Positions 26,754 to 36,651 are shown, numbered from the stretch's first letter. The stretch is 64,000 bases of DNA from Polaromonas sp. (GCA_028291985.1 JAQGNE010000053.1:1-64000), one strand, 5' to 3'. The notes: a model not told the origin generated them from the sequence alone. Program-made: numbers and translations.

Positions 26754-29090
26754 ATGACCTACTCACTCGACACCCTGAATTCCCGTACCGCCCAGCCCGC
26801 TCCAGCGACTGGCGGCGTTAGAAAGTTTGCCCATGAAGTTGGCCTGATTCTTGGCCTGCTGGCGCTGGTCTTCTGGCTGGTGGCGTTGCTGGGTTACTCA
26901 CCGCAAGATGCCGCCTGGTCTACGTCAGGTTCAGCTCTGGCTGGCGGCATGGCGCGAAACTGGGCTGGCAGGCTTGGCGCCTGGCTTGCCGACGCCAGCT
27001 ATTTCCTGCTTGGCTTTTCAGTGTGGTGGGGCTTGCTGGCAGGCGCGCGTGTCTGGCTGGCATCATTGGCGTGTTGGCTGCGCGGAGAGTCTTCCCTGGC
27101 GCAGAGCGGCTTCGGCAGCAGCCGTATCCGATACTGGCTCAGCATGCTCTTGTTGCTTGCCGCCAGTGCCGGGCTTGAATGGTCGCGGCTTTACCGGTTT
27201 GAATCGCACCTGCCAGACCAGGCCGGCGGCGTTCTGGGTTACCTGGTCGGGAGTGCCAGCGTCAAATGGCTCGGATTTTCCGGTTCAGGGCTGGTGCTGA
27301 TCGCCCTTGGAATCATTGCCGCCTCCGTCGTTTTTGGTTTTTCCTGGGCTCACACTGCGCAGCGCGTTGGAGAGTGGCTTGTCAATCTCGTCGACTCGCG
27401 GCGGGAAAAGCGAGAGGTTGCGCAAGATCTCGCAGTAGGCAAGAAAGCGGCCCGCGAGCGCGAGAAAAAGGTAAGGGTGGAGCGGACAGAGATTGAAGAG
27501 CATCATCCGCTGCCGGTGCTTATAGAACCTTCGCCGGCAGAAATTCCAAAAAGCGAACGTGTTGCCAAAGAGCGGCAAAAACCCCTGTTTAACGAGATGC
27601 CTGACTCCAGGTTGCCCCAGGTTGATCTGCTCGATGGCGCATTGCTTCGGCAGGATAGCGTGGCGCCCGAGACGCTCGAGATGACGTCGCGCCTGATTGA
27701 GAAAAAGCTCAAGGATTTTGGCGTGGAAGTACGCGTGATAGCGGCGGCGCCCGGCCCTGTGATCACCCGGTATGAAATCGAACCTGCGGTTGGTGTCAAG
27801 GGTTCGCAGGTGGTCAATCTGGCAAAAGACCTGGCGCGCGCGCTCAGTTTGATCTCGATTCGTGTGATTGAAACCATCCCCGGCAAGAACCTTATGGCGC
27901 TTGAGTTGCCCAACGCCAAGCGTCAGTCCATCAAGCTCAGCGAAATTCTGGGCTCGCAGGTTTATAACGAAGCCAGGTCCATGTTGACCATCGGCCTGGG
28001 CAAGGATATCGGCGGCAATGCCGTGGTGGCTGACCTTGCCAAAATGCCGCACTGTCTGGTGGCAGGTACCACTGGTTCCGGCAAATCAGTCGGCATCAAC
28101 GCGATGATTCTCAGCCTGCTGTACAAGGCTGATGCACGCGATGTTCGCCTGCTGCTGATTGATCCGAAAATGCTCGAGATGAGTGTCTATGAAGGCATTC
28201 CCCATCTGCTGGCTCCGGTGGTCACCGACATGCGGCAGGCTGCGCATGGTCTGAACTGGTGTGTGGGCGAGATGGAAAAACGCTACAAATTGATGAGCAA
28301 GCTGGGGGTGCGCAACCTGGCGGGCTATAACGTCAAGATCGATGAAGCCAAGGCCAAGGGCGAATTCATCTACAACCCCTTCAGCCTAACACCCGAGCAA
28401 CCAGAGCCGCTGGAGCGCCTGCCCTACATTGTGGTGGTGATCGACGAACTTGCTGACCTGATGATGGTGGTAGGCAAAAAAATTGAAGAGCTGATAGCCC
28501 GGCTGGCGCAAAAGGCGCGCGCTGCCGGCATTCATTTGGTACTGGCGACGCAGCGGCCCAGCGTTGATGTGATCACGGGCTTGATCAAAGCCAATATTCC
28601 GACGCGGCTGTCGTTCCAGGTCAGCAGCAAGATCGACAGCCGCACCATCCTTGACCAGATGGGAGCGGAAGCGCTGCTGGGTATGGGCGACATGCTCTAC
28701 ATGCCCAGCGGAACCGGTTTTCCAATTCGGGTGCATGGTGCTTTTGTCAGCGATGAGGAAGTGCACCGCGTGGTTGCGTATCTGAAGGCGCAAGGCGAGC
28801 CCAACTACATTGAAGGCGTGCTGGAAGGTGGAACCGTCGACGGGGACGGCGACTTGCTGGGCGACGGCGGCGGTGGAGATGCAGCGGGCGAGAAAGACCC
28901 GATGTATGACCAGGCCGTCGAGATCGTCCTCAAAAACCGGAAAGCCTCGATTTCGCTGGTGCAGCGCCACCTCAAGATTGGCTACAACCGCTCGGCCCGC
29001 ATGTTGGAGGAGATGGAAAACGCGGGCCTGATCAGCGCCATGTCGGGCAGCGGACAGCGTGAGATTCTGGTGCCTGCGCGAGCAGAATAA
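26754..29090 (+). CDS. ftsK: DNA translocase FtsK
   Basis: A 778-residue septal DNA pump that clears the chromosome terminus and activates XerCD at dif. About four membrane segments fill the first 200 residues, followed by a short charged linker (much shorter than the E. coli linker), then the motor: alpha subdomain, Walker [15 protein letters not shown] (about 436-449), Walker [15 protein letters not shown] and the C-terminal gamma winged helix ([20 protein letters not shown] ... [13 protein letters not shown]) that reads KOPS sites. A glycine/aspartate-rich stretch precedes gamma. Gene order ftsK-lolA-rarA is conserved in proteobacteria. Confidence 0.97.
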   Translation: MTYSLDTLNSRTAQPAPATGGVRKFAHEVGLILGLLALVFWLVALLGYSPQDAAWSTSGSALAGGMARNWAGRLGAWLADASYFLLGFSVWWGLLAGARVWLASLACWLRGESSLAQSGFGSSRIRYWLSMLLLLAASAGLEWSRLYRFESHLPDQAGGVLGYLVGSASVKWLGFSGSGLVLIALGIIAASVVFGFSWAHTAQRVGEWLVNLVDSRREKREVAQDLAVGKKAAREREKKVRVERTEIEEHHPLPVLIEPSPAEIPKSERVAKERQKPLFNEMPDSRLPQVDLLDGALLRQDSVAPETLEMTSRLIEKKLKDFGVEVRVIAAAPGPVITRYEIEPAVGVKGSQVVNLAKDLARALSLISIRVIETIPGKNLMALELPNAKRQSIKLSEILGSQVYNEARSMLTIGLGKDIGGNAVVADLAKMPHCLVAGTTGSGKSVGINAMILSLLYKADARDVRLLLIDPKMLEMSVYEGIPHLLAPVVTDMRQAAHGLNWCVGEMEKRYKLMSKLGVRNLAGYNVKIDEAKAKGEFIYNPFSLTPEQPEPLERLPYIVVVIDELADLMMVVGKKIEELIARLAQKARAAGIHLVLATQRPSVDVITGLIKANIPTRLSFQVSSKIDSRTILDQMGAEALLGMGDMLYMPSGTGFPIRVHGAFVSDEEVHRVVAYLKAQGEPNYIEGVLEGGTVDGDGDLLGDGGGGDAAGEKDPMYDQAVEIVLKNRKASISLVQRHLKIGYNRSARMLEEMENAGLISAMSGSGQREILVPARAE

Positions 29091-29245
29091 CGTCGGCGTA
29101 CCGCTGTTTACCTCACCGATACATATCGCCTGCAACACAGCTACCTTGTCGTGATGGAATAGCCATCATCTTCTCCCGTGCCAGACCAATGAGCAGACCG
29201 GTGCTTGCTCTGCAACAGGGTCTGGACACTACCAGGAAACCGCTT

Positions 29246-29971
29246 ATGAACCCATCGTCACGCTCCTTGTCGTCTGCCATTACCGCACCGCGCAAAAGCC
29301 GATTCATGCAGGCCGTACGGGGCTCGGTAGTCTCGGCGGTAGCTCTGTTTTCGATAGCGGCAGGCGCACAGAACACAGAAGCTACGGGTCTGCAGAGCCT
29401 TGAGAATTTTGTAAAAAACACCAGAAGCGGTCGGGCTGCCTTCACGCAGGTGGTCACGAGCCCGAGTCGGGAAGGGCAGGTGGCCAAAACCAAAAGCTCT
29501 ACCGGCAGCTTTGAGTTTCTGCGTCCCAACCGTTTCAAGTTCATTTATAAAAAGCCGTTTGAGCAAAGCATCGTGTCGGACGGCCAAATGCTGTGGCTGC
29601 ATGACGCCGACCTGAACCAGGTGACCTCACGCAAGCTTGCGCAGGCGCTCAACGGTACGCCAGCTGCTGTGATTGCAGCCGCTGCAGATCTGAAAGGCCT
29701 ACAGGCCGATTTCAACCTGCAGGCGTTTCCCGACAAGGGGGGCCTGCAATGGGTGCAAGCCACGCCCAAAACCAAGGACGGCCAGCTGCAGAGCATCAGG
29801 GTTGGTTTACGTGCCAGTGAAAAGGGGAGCGAACTGGCCGTGTTGGAGATACTGGACAGTTTCGGACAGCGTTCGGTGATGACTTTCAGCCAGTTCGAGG
29901 TCAATCCTTCGCTACCGGAAGCTGGTTTCAAATTTCAGCCACCCGCGGGCGCGGATGTCATTCGCCAGTAA
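29246..29971 (+). CDS. lolA: Outer-membrane lipoprotein carrier protein LolA
   Basis: A 241-residue periplasmic chaperone that ferries lipoproteins from LolCDE to LolB. The start is placed at ATG 29246, which has AGGAAAC upstream; the reading from 29189 lacks this. A long n-region precedes the hydrophobic AVRGSVVSAVALFSIAAGA signal. Mature part shows the LolA features LENFVKNTRSGRAAFTQVV, GSFEFLRPNRFKFIYKKPFE and LWLHDADLNQVTSRKL. It lies between ftsK and rarA, as in many proteobacteria. Confidence 0.94.
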   Translation: MNPSSRSLSSAITAPRKSRFMQAVRGSVVSAVALFSIAAGAQNTEATGLQSLENFVKNTRSGRAAFTQVVTSPSREGQVAKTKSSTGSFEFLRPNRFKFIYKKPFEQSIVSDGQMLWLHDADLNQVTSRKLAQALNGTPAAVIAAAADLKGLQADFNLQAFPDKGGLQWVQATPKTKDGQLQSIRVGLRASEKGSELAVLEILDSFGQRSVMTFSQFEVNPSLPEAGFKFQPPAGADVIRQ

Positions 29972-30054
29972 GTTGAGGTCGGCGTCAGCGGCAACGCGCT
30001 GAGCCGCCTGGCATATGCAGCCTCTGCCGTGCCGGGAGCGTTAAGCTTGCCGGC

Positions 30055-31425
30055 ATGACGGAAGCAACACCGCAACGAAGGGCCGCTGGCAATCGCAGTC
30101 CCACGCCCACCATTCCCCTGGCTGAACGTCTTCGACCGCAGTCCCTCGGCGAAGTGATTGGTCAGCAGCATCTGCTCGGCGATGGCATGCCGCTGCGAAT
30201 TGCCTTCGAGTCGGGCCAACCGCACAGCTGCATCTTGTGGGGTCCGCCAGGTGTAGGCAAAACCACCATCGCGCGCTTGATGGCAAGCAGCTTTGATGCG
30301 CACTTCATCACCATATCGGCAGTACTGGGCGGTGTGAAGGAGATACGAGAGGCGGTTGAGCAGGCCAGCGTCTGGCGAGGGACGACTGGCGATTTCGGCA
30401 CCGTCAATGGCAAACGCACCATCGTCTTTGTAGATGAGGTGCATCGCTTCAACAAAAGCCAGCAGGATGCTTTCCTGCCGCATGTGGAAAGCGGCCTGTT
30501 CACCTTCATCGGCGCCACCACCGAGAACCCGTCTTTTGAAGTCAATTCGGCATTGCTGTCGCGAGCGGCCGTTTATGTACTGCAGCCGCTCAGCGAAGAT
30601 GATTTAAGACAAATAGTGGCTGTAGCCCTTGAAAGACGAGCGCTTTCAGCTATAGAAAGCATAGCTAAAGAAGCGGTTGACCGCTTGGTGGCCTATGCCG
30701 ATGGCGATGGCCGTCGCTTGCTCAATACCCTTGAATCTTTGGGCGTGGCCGCTGGCAACGATAAGTCCGGCGGCAGCATCACCGAGGTCACGGACGCCTG
30801 GCTTATGAAGGTCCTGGGCGAGCGCATGCGGCGCTATGACAAGGGCGGCGAGGTGTTTTACGACACGATTTCGGCGTTGCACAAAGCAGTGCGGGGCTCT
30901 GACCCCGATGCGGCCCTGTATTGGCTGATACGCATGCTCGACGGTGGTGCAGAGCCCAAATACATGGCCCGGCGCCTGATCCGTATGGCCAGCGAAGACA
31001 TCGGCCTGGCTGATCCGCGCGCGCTACGGCTGGCGCTTGATGCTGCAGAGGTCTTCGAAAGGCTGGGGTCGCCGGAAGGCGAGCTTGCATTGGCCGAGTG
31101 CGTGATCTATCTGGCGGTGGCGCCCAAATCCAATGCGGTTTACAAGGCCTTCAATGCAGCCCGTGCATTGGTCAGGAAGGATGGCACCCGTCCGGTGCCT
31201 CTGCATCTGCGCAATGCACCGACAAAGCTCATGAAAGAGCTCGACTACGGAAAAGACTACCGGTACGCGCATGACGAGGCCGATGGCTTTGCGGCCGGCG
31301 AAAACTACTTTCCCGAAGGTATGGCTACACCGGTGTTTTACGAGCCGGTCAGCCGAGGTCTTGAGATACGGATTGCCGATAAGCTCAATGAGTTGAAAGC
31401 CCGTAACCATCACCAAAACTTATGA
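30055..31425 (+). CDS. rarA: Replication-associated recombination protein A (RarA/MgsA)
   Basis: A 456-residue AAA+ ATPase acting at stalled replication forks. PLAERLRPQSLGEVIGQQHL, Walker A GPPGVGKTT (63-71), Walker B FVDEVHRFNKSQQD (about 125-138), sensor GATTENPSFEVN, and the C-terminal tetramerisation region (DVYDTISALHKAV-type FYDTISALHKAVRGSDPDAA, YMARRLIRMASEDIG) are present. Residues about 184-206 (LERRALSAIESIAKEAV) are encoded by a copy of the dispersed repeat in place of the usual loop, without loss of frame. Confidence 0.96.
   Translation: MTEATPQRRAAGNRSPTPTIPLAERLRPQSLGEVIGQQHLLGDGMPLRIAFESGQPHSCILWGPPGVGKTTIARLMASSFDAHFITISAVLGGVKEIREAVEQASVWRGTTGDFGTVNGKRTIVFVDEVHRFNKSQQDAFLPHVESGLFTFIGATTENPSFEVNSALLSRAAVYVLQPLSEDDLRQIVAVALERRALSAIESIAKEAVDRLVAYADGDGRRLLNTLESLGVAAGNDKSGGSITEVTDAWLMKVLGERMRRYDKGGEVFYDTISALHKAVRGSDPDAALYWLIRMLDGGAEPKYMARRLIRMASEDIGLADPRALRLALDAAEVFERLGSPEGELALAECVIYLAVAPKSNAVYKAFNAARALVRKDGTRPVPLHLRNAPTKLMKELDYGKDYRYAHDEADGFAAGENYFPEGMATPVFYEPVSRGLEIRIADKLNELKARNHHQNL
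30603..30666 (-). repeat. Dispersed ~60-bp repeat, copy inside rarA
   Basis: Minus-orientation copy: GTAGCCCTT half at 30622-30630 and the terminal stem-loop AGCTAT (30648-30653) / ATAGCT (30661-30666). Translated in frame. Confidence 0.65.
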
Positions 31426-31698
31426 AAATAAATCGCGCTGATAAGACCTGGTTTTCGGCATAAATGAAAGTTTGTTGAGGGTAAACCCCGCAAAAACCCG
31501 CGCCCTGGCCCGTTTCTCGCTAAAGACCGGTGGCTACAATTTGTGCATCGGCTCGTCCTTCTGCCAGTTCTATGGCTTTTTAAGGGCGGGCTTTTTGTTA
31601 GCCCCTGCATAACCAGAAGCCGGTGAAAGCTGTGTCCGCGGTGCGCGGCGCAGCAAATTAATCAACGGGTTCGTTACCGCTCCCAGGAGAAACAAGTT

Positions 31699-32628
31699 AT
31701 GGAAATTTTCCTTCAGCAGATCATCAATGGTCTGGTACTGGGAAGCATGTACGCCCTGATCGCGTTGGGCTACACCATGGTCTACGGCATCATCAACCTC
31801 ATCAATTTTGCGCATGGCGAGGTACTGATGGTGGGCGCGCTGACCAGCTGGACCATCATCGGCTGGATGCAGGGAGCGATGCCCGGCACGCCGGGCTGGG
31901 TCATCCTGCTGATCTCGCTTTTGATCGCTTTTGTGGTGTGCGGGGCGCTGAATTTTGCGATTGAGAAGGTCGCCTACCGGCCGCTGCGCAATTCGCCCAA
32001 GCTGGCGCCTTTGATCACCGCCATCGGCATGTCATTGCTGCTGCAGACATTGGCCATGATCATCTGGAAGCCCAACTACAAGCCCTATCCAACCCTGTTG
32101 CCGGCCGAACCCTTCCAGGTGGGCGGCGCAGTGATCACCGTCACGCAGCTCTTTATTCTCGGCGCCACGGCGGTGTCGTTGTCGGTGCTGATGTGGCTGG
32201 TGCATTACACCAAGTTGGGGCGCGCGATGCGCGCTACCGCCGAGAACCCTCGTGTGGCGGCCCTGATGGGCGTACGTCCCGATACGGTCATCTCAGCCAC
32301 CTTCATCATCGGCGCGGTTCTGGCCGCATTGGCGGGCGTGATGTACGCATCGAACTACGGTACGGTGCAGCACACGATGGGTTTCCTGCCCGGCTTGAAG
32401 GCATTCACCGCAGCTGTGTTTGGCGGCATCGGAAACCTGGGCGGCGCAGTGCTGGGCGGCATTTTGCTCGGCCTGATCGAATCCATCGGCGCGGGTTATA
32501 TCGGTCCGCTGACAGGTGGCGTACTTGGCAGCCACTACTCGGATATTTTTGCCTTCATCGTGCTGATCTTTGTATTGACCCTGCGCCCATCCGGCTTGCT
32601 GGGCGAACGTGTGGCCGACCGGGCCTGA
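31699..32628 (+). CDS. livH: Branched-chain amino acid-type ABC transporter permease LivH
   Basis: A 309-residue permease with about eight membrane segments; LVLGSMYALIALGYTMVYGI and NFAHGEVLMVGA near the N-terminus and the loop GRAMRATAENPRVAALMGVR are LivH signatures. ATG at 31699 with AGGAGAAA upstream. First gene of livHMGF, with 273 bp of leader after rarA. The binding protein gene is not next to it. Confidence 0.95.
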   Translation: MEIFLQQIINGLVLGSMYALIALGYTMVYGIINLINFAHGEVLMVGALTSWTIIGWMQGAMPGTPGWVILLISLLIAFVVCGALNFAIEKVAYRPLRNSPKLAPLITAIGMSLLLQTLAMIIWKPNYKPYPTLLPAEPFQVGGAVITVTQLFILGATAVSLSVLMWLVHYTKLGRAMRATAENPRVAALMGVRPDTVISATFIIGAVLAALAGVMYASNYGTVQHTMGFLPGLKAFTAAVFGGIGNLGGAVLGGILLGLIESIGAGYIGPLTGGVLGSHYSDIFAFIVLIFVLTLRPSGLLGERVADRA

Positions 32629-32650
32629 TCCACAGCATCCAGGGAACACC

Positions 32651-33760
32651 ATGAAATCAAAAAAACTGATCCAGTTTCTGATCGTGGCCGTTGTGCTGCT
32701 GATCTTGCCGCTTGTTCTGCAGCAGGGCGGTAACGCCTGGGTGCGCATTGTGGACATGGCACTGTTGTATGTCTTGCTGGCGCTTGGCCTGAACATCGTC
32801 GTAGGCTACGCCGGCCTGCTCGACCTCGGCTACGTCGCGTTCTTCGCGGTGGGGGCTTACTTGTTTGCCTTGCTCGGATCGCCCCATCTGGCGGAGGCGT
32901 TTCCGTGGATTGCGGCCCAGTTTCCAAATGGTCTGCATCTGCCGATATGGGCGATCATTCCGATGGCAGCGGCGCTGGCCGGCTTGTTTGGTGTGCTGCT
33001 CGGCGCGCCAACGCTCAAGCTGCGCGGCGATTACCTGGCCATCGTCACCCTGGGTTTTGGCGAGATTATCCGCGTGTTTTTGAACAACCTTGACCGTCCC
33101 ATCAACCTGACCAACGGGCCCAAGGGCATCAACCAGATTGACTCGATGAAGTTCTTTGGGTTCGATCTTGGCAAGCCGCATGAGTTCTTTGGCTTCGAGG
33201 TCAACTCGGTGTCGATGTACTACTACCTGTTTCTGGTGTTGGTGATCGTGTCAGTGGTCATTTGCCATCGGCTTGAGAACTCCCGTATCGGCCGCGCCTG
33301 GATGGCGATTCGAGAGGACGAGATTGCCGCCAAAGCAATGGGCATCAACACCCGCAACCTGAAGCTGCTGGCCTTCGGCATGGGCGCCACCTTTGGCGGC
33401 GTGTCGGGCTCGATGTTTGCGGCCTTCCAGGGCTTTGTATCGCCAGAGTCGTTCAGCCTGATGGAGTCCATCATGATCGTGGCGATGGTCGTTCTGGGCG
33501 GTATCGGCCATCTGCCGGGTGTGGTTCTCGGTGCGCTGCTGCTGGCGGCATTGCCGGAGGTGCTGCGCCATGTGGCAGGCCCACTGCAGGCCATGACCGA
33601 TGGCCGGCTGGACTCAGCCATCCTGCGCCAGCTCCTGATTGCGCTGGCCATGATCACGATCATGCTGATGCGTCCGCGCGGGCTCTGGCCAGCGCCAGAG
33701 CATGGCAAGTCATTGAACAAGGTGCCGGGCAAGGACCCCATTCAGTCCATCAACCCTTAA
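32651..33760 (+). CDS. livM: Branched-chain amino acid-type ABC transporter permease LivM
   Basis: A 369-residue permease with about ten hydrophobic segments, containing LGLNIVVGYAGLLDLGYVAFFAVGAY-like LivM motifs and the EAA-type loop SRIGRAWMAIREDEIAAKAMG. ATG at 32651 (MKSKKLIQF) with AGGGAAC upstream, 22 bp after livH; an upstream in-frame start would overlap livH. Works with LivH as the membrane channel. Confidence 0.94.
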   Translation: MKSKKLIQFLIVAVVLLILPLVLQQGGNAWVRIVDMALLYVLLALGLNIVVGYAGLLDLGYVAFFAVGAYLFALLGSPHLAEAFPWIAAQFPNGLHLPIWAIIPMAAALAGLFGVLLGAPTLKLRGDYLAIVTLGFGEIIRVFLNNLDRPINLTNGPKGINQIDSMKFFGFDLGKPHEFFGFEVNSVSMYYYLFLVLVIVSVVICHRLENSRIGRAWMAIREDEIAAKAMGINTRNLKLLAFGMGATFGGVSGSMFAAFQGFVSPESFSLMESIMIVAMVVLGGIGHLPGVVLGALLLAALPEVLRHVAGPLQAMTDGRLDSAILRQLLIALAMITIMLMRPRGLWPAPEHGKSLNKVPGKDPIQSINP

Positions 33761-33767
33761 AAAGAGC

Positions 33768-34541
33768 ATGGACATGAGCGAAACCATTCTGAAAGTCTCG
33801 GGTGTTTCCAAGCGTTTTGGCGGCCTGCAGGCCCTGAGCGACGTCGGCATCCATATCGAACGCGGCCAGGTTTACGGCCTGATTGGGCCGAACGGGGCCG
33901 GCAAGACCACATTCTTCAATGTGCTGACCGGCTTGTACACGCCCGACAGCGGCAGCTTCGAGCTGGCCGGCAAGCCCTACACGCCTAGCGCGGTGCATGA
34001 AGTAGCCAAGGCCGGCATTGCCCGTACCTTTCAAAACATCCGCTTGTTTGCGGACATGACAGCGCTTGAAAACGTCATGGTCGGCAGGCACATCCGCACC
34101 AAGTCAGGCTTGATCGGCGCCGTGCTCCGTACCGCCAGCTTCAAGTCTGAAGAGGCGGCAATCGCCAAACGCTCGCAAGAGCTGCTCGACTATGTCGGCA
34201 TCGGCAAATACGCTGACTTCAAGGCCCGCACCCTGAGCTATGGCGACCAGCGTCGGCTGGAAATCGCACGCGCCCTGGCGACCGACCCGCAGTTGATCGC
34301 GCTTGACGAGCCGGCAGCCGGCATGAACGCCACTGAAAAGGTGCAACTGCGCGAGCTGATAGACCGCATCCGCAAGGACAACCGCACCATTTTGCTGATC
34401 GAGCATGACGTCAAGCTGGTGATGGGCCTGTGCGACCGCGTCACGGTGCTGGACTATGGCAAGCAGATTGCCGAAGGCGCGCCCGCCGACGTACAGAAAA
34501 ACGAAAAAGTGATCACCGCCTATCTGGGCACCGGTCACTAG
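33768..34541 (+). CDS. livG: Branched-chain amino acid-type ABC transporter ATPase LivG
   Basis: A 257-residue ATPase: Walker A GPNGAGKTTFFN, the LivG-type GIARTFQNIRLFADMTALEN Q-loop region, signature LSYGDQRRLEIARAL, Walker B LIALDEPAAGMN and switch LLIEHDVKLVM. Starts at 33768 or the ATG two codons later; the gap to livM is 7 bp. Confidence 0.95.
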   Translation: MDMSETILKVSGVSKRFGGLQALSDVGIHIERGQVYGLIGPNGAGKTTFFNVLTGLYTPDSGSFELAGKPYTPSAVHEVAKAGIARTFQNIRLFADMTALENVMVGRHIRTKSGLIGAVLRTASFKSEEAAIAKRSQELLDYVGIGKYADFKARTLSYGDQRRLEIARALATDPQLIALDEPAAGMNATEKVQLRELIDRIRKDNRTILLIEHDVKLVMGLCDRVTVLDYGKQIAEGAPADVQKNEKVITAYLGTGH

Positions 34542-34564
34542 TGCGCTGAAGGAAGTAAAACAAC

Positions 34565-35281
34565 ATGGCAAACACGTTACTGAAGATCACTGGCCTGAAA
34601 GTCGCGTACGGCGGCATCAAGGCGGTCAAAGGCGTTGACCTCGAAGTGCATGAGGGCGAACTGGTCACGCTGATCGGCTCCAACGGCGCCGGCAAGACCA
34701 CCACCATGAAAGCCATCACCGGCACGTTGCCAATGGTGGACGGCGACATCGAGTACCTGGGCAAAAGCATCAAGGGCAAGGGTGCCTGGGATCTGGTCAA
34801 GGAAGGCCTGGCCATGGTGCCGGAAGGCCGCGGCGTCTTCACCCGCATGACCATCACCGAAAACCTGCAGATGGGCGCCTACATCCGCAATGACAAAGCC
34901 GGCATCGCGGAAGACATCGAGCTGATGTTTACGATTTTTCCGCGCCTGCGTGAGCGCAAGGACCAACTTGCCGGCACCATGTCGGGCGGTGAGCAGCAGA
35001 TGCTGGCCATGGGCCGCGCGCTGATGAGCCGGCCCAAGGTGCTGCTGCTCGACGAGCCGTCGATGGGCTTGTCACCCATCATGGTGGACAAGATTTTCGA
35101 GGTCGTGCGTGATGTGTCAGCGCGCGGCGTCACCGTGCTGCTTGTCGAGCAAAACGCCAGCCGCGCGCTGGGCGTGGCTGATCGCGGCTATGTGATGGAG
35201 TCGGGCATCGTCACCATGAATGGCGAGGCGAAGGCACTGCTCAATGATCCGCGGGTGAGGGCGGCTTATCTGGGGGAGTAA
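34565..35281 (+). CDS. livF: Branched-chain amino acid-type ABC transporter ATPase LivF
   Basis: A 238-residue ATPase: Walker A GSNGAGKTTTMKA, AMVPEGRGVFTRMTITENLQ, signature MSGGEQQMLAMGRAL, Walker B VLLLDEPSMGLSP and the LLVEQNASRAL switch, all LivF-specific. It ends the livHMGF run; 23 bp after livG with GGAAG upstream. Transport of branched-chain amino acids or, as often in Burkholderiales, of another amide or aromatic acid is possible. Confidence 0.95.
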   Translation: MANTLLKITGLKVAYGGIKAVKGVDLEVHEGELVTLIGSNGAGKTTTMKAITGTLPMVDGDIEYLGKSIKGKGAWDLVKEGLAMVPEGRGVFTRMTITENLQMGAYIRNDKAGIAEDIELMFTIFPRLRERKDQLAGTMSGGEQQMLAMGRALMSRPKVLLLDEPSMGLSPIMVDKIFEVVRDVSARGVTVLLVEQNASRALGVADRGYVMESGIVTMNGEAKALLNDPRVRAAYLGE

Positions 35282-35309
35282 AGCTGTCGCCTACGGCGAG
35301 CGCATTGAA

Positions 35310-35372
35310 GTAGCTATGAAAAAAGTAGCTGCATGCCCGATATTGGCGAGGGCTGGAAGCCTAAATTATAAA
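35310..35372 (+). repeat. Dispersed ~60-bp repeat, copy 6
   Basis: GTAGCTATGAAAAAAGTAGC at 35310-35329, then GCATGCCCG, a spacer, and GGGCTGGAAGCCTAAAT. A near-consensus copy 30 bp after the livF stop. Confidence 0.75.
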
Positions 35373-35560
35373 AAATGTCTGATGACAAAGCTCGCAACTC
35401 GCTGCTCAGCCTGTCCCGATTCTGCAGAAGGGTTGAAGCTTCTTTGAGTTGCCAGGCGACGTCTGCCTATGACGCCAAGCGGACAGCACCAATGCCCTCC
35501 AAGGAGCCTGGTGGATGACGCCGATCGTCTTTTTCCAGGCCCGGTGCTCACTGGCCAGCG

Positions 35561-35589
35561 GTATTACAATCGTTCGTCTTCTGTATTAC
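35561..35589. promoter_or_regulatory. Direct repeat GTATTAC upstream of antitoxin gene
   Basis: Two identical heptamers, 35561-35567 and 35583-35589, are 22 bp apart (two helical turns) just before the antitoxin start. Such spacing suits a ribbon-helix-helix autorepressor; the second copy lies 13 bp before the ATG. Confidence 0.4.
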
Positions 35590-35601
35590 TGCGAGGTTTT
35601 G

Positions 35602-35850
35602 ATGAACACCTTGACCCTGAAAATTCCGCAGTCGCTGGATGATGCTCTTCAACTGGCTAGCGCCCGCCGTCAGATGTCCAAATCTGCATTGGTGCGCGAA
35701 GCGCTTGAAAAAACACTTTCCGATGAGTTGAAGCAGACCAGCCCGGCCGCCGCCTGGGTGAGCAAGTGGCGGGGTTCCATCGACAGCACGAAGTTAACCG
35801 CCTCTGGCGATGACCGGCTGACGCATATTCTGGATAAGCACATGCGTTGA
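35602..35850 (+). CDS. Ribbon-helix-helix antitoxin-like protein
   Basis: An 82-residue protein opening MNTLTLKIPQSLDDALQLAS followed by RRQMSKSALVREALEKTL, the beta-strand plus two helices of a CopG/Arc-type DNA-binding fold. The rest (AAWVSKWRGSIDSTK ... ILDKHMR) would be the toxin-binding tail. The start is the ATG at 35602, since the RHH strand begins there. Followed after 45 bp by a PIN-domain gene: a type II toxin-antitoxin pair of VapBC-like layout. Confidence 0.82.
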   Translation: MNTLTLKIPQSLDDALQLASARRQMSKSALVREALEKTLSDELKQTSPAAAWVSKWRGSIDSTKLTASGDDRLTHILDKHMR

Positions 35851-35895
35851 GGCAGATGCCTGCCCAAGTACCGCATTTCGAAAACACATTGCCAC

Positions 35896-36306
35896 ATGCG
35901 CCTGCTGCTTGATATCAACATCATTCTTGACGTGATCTTTCAGCGGCCAGGGGAGAGCGCATCGTCCGAGCTGATTGCAAGCTGTAGCCAACAAAATCAA
36001 GCGTGGCTCGCTTGGCATTCAGTAGCAACTCTGGCCTATTTGATTGAACGCCAGCACAACGCCATGGCTGCCCGCACTGCTATCGCCGAGTTGTTGACCT
36101 GGGCTCAGGTTGCCACTACAGGTCATGCTGACGCGCTGCAAGCCCTGAAATTACCCATGAGCGATTTGGAGGATGCCTTGCAAGTCAGCTCTGCGCTGGC
36201 GTGCCAGGCAAACTATGTCATCACCCGCAATGTGAGCGACTTTTTGGCATCGCCAGTGCCTGCACTGACGCCTGAAAAGTATCTTCAACAGCAGGCTCGG
36301 AGATGA
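35896..36306 (+). CDS. PIN-domain toxin-like ribonuclease
   Basis: A 136-residue PIN protein. The N-terminal strand MRLLLDINIILDVIF carries the first catalytic Asp (Asp6), the C-terminal half has MSDLEDALQVSSALACQANY with a second acidic cluster, and VITRNVSDF supplies the last acidic position. Such proteins are usually RNases that cleave tRNA or rRNA as VapC-type toxins and are held by the RHH partner encoded just upstream. ATG at 35896. Orientation is opposite to the integron-like genes that follow. Confidence 0.83.
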   Translation: MRLLLDINIILDVIFQRPGESASSELIASCSQQNQAWLAWHSVATLAYLIERQHNAMAARTAIAELLTWAQVATTGHADALQALKLPMSDLEDALQVSSALACQANYVITRNVSDFLASPVPALTPEKYLQQQARR

Positions 36307-36369
36307 CAAATGTTGGGAGCCTCTTACTGACGAATGACCTTAAATAAATAAGGCGCGCGTATCACTTCA

Positions 36370-36651
36370 TCATAAGTTTTTGTTGACTGCAGGCAGGGTC
36401 GTTGCTGGGATGTAGCACACCAGAAATGCAAACGCAATGGACCAGTATGTACGGAAGGATACAGCCAACGCCGCGCCGCGACTAAGCCCGGACTTCACCG
36501 CGACGACCATCGGGAACACGAGCGCCACGTCCTGCCAGCGAACGCGGCTCGGCTCCCAAGACCCCGAAGTCATCCGGCCGACCAACACCTGCGGCAGTAA
36601 CGCGATGAGGGCTGATACCGGCAACGCTAAGAGAATTTTCGCTCGGCTCAC
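36370..36651 (-). CDS. Small membrane protein, integron cassette ORF (truncated cassette)
   Basis: A 93-residue hydrophobic protein starting with GTG at 36651 (MSRAKILLALPVSALIALLP), with about three membrane segments. I do not recognise a family. Its start lies 6 bp past the GTTAGAC end of the attC site at 36657-36740, the normal position of a cassette gene. No attC follows its TGA, so this second cassette has lost its 3' recombination site. It is transcribed away from the first cassette gene in the same direction, as expected in an array. Confidence 0.6.
   Translation of the reverse strand: MSRAKILLALPVSALIALLPQVLVGRMTSGSWEPSRVRWQDVALVFPMVVAVKSGLSRGAALAVSFRTYWSIAFAFLVCYIPATTLPAVNKNL

Larger units (their letters stand above)
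35282..35601. other. Intergenic region between livF and antitoxin gene
   Basis: 320 bases with no credible gene. It holds a full copy of the dispersed repeat (35310-35372) and, just before the antitoxin, the direct repeat described separately. Confidence 0.6.

Noticed and set aside
36310..36370. A second attC after the truncated cassette gene
   Set aside because: No RYYYAAC/GTTRRRY pair with internal complementarity exists in this stretch.
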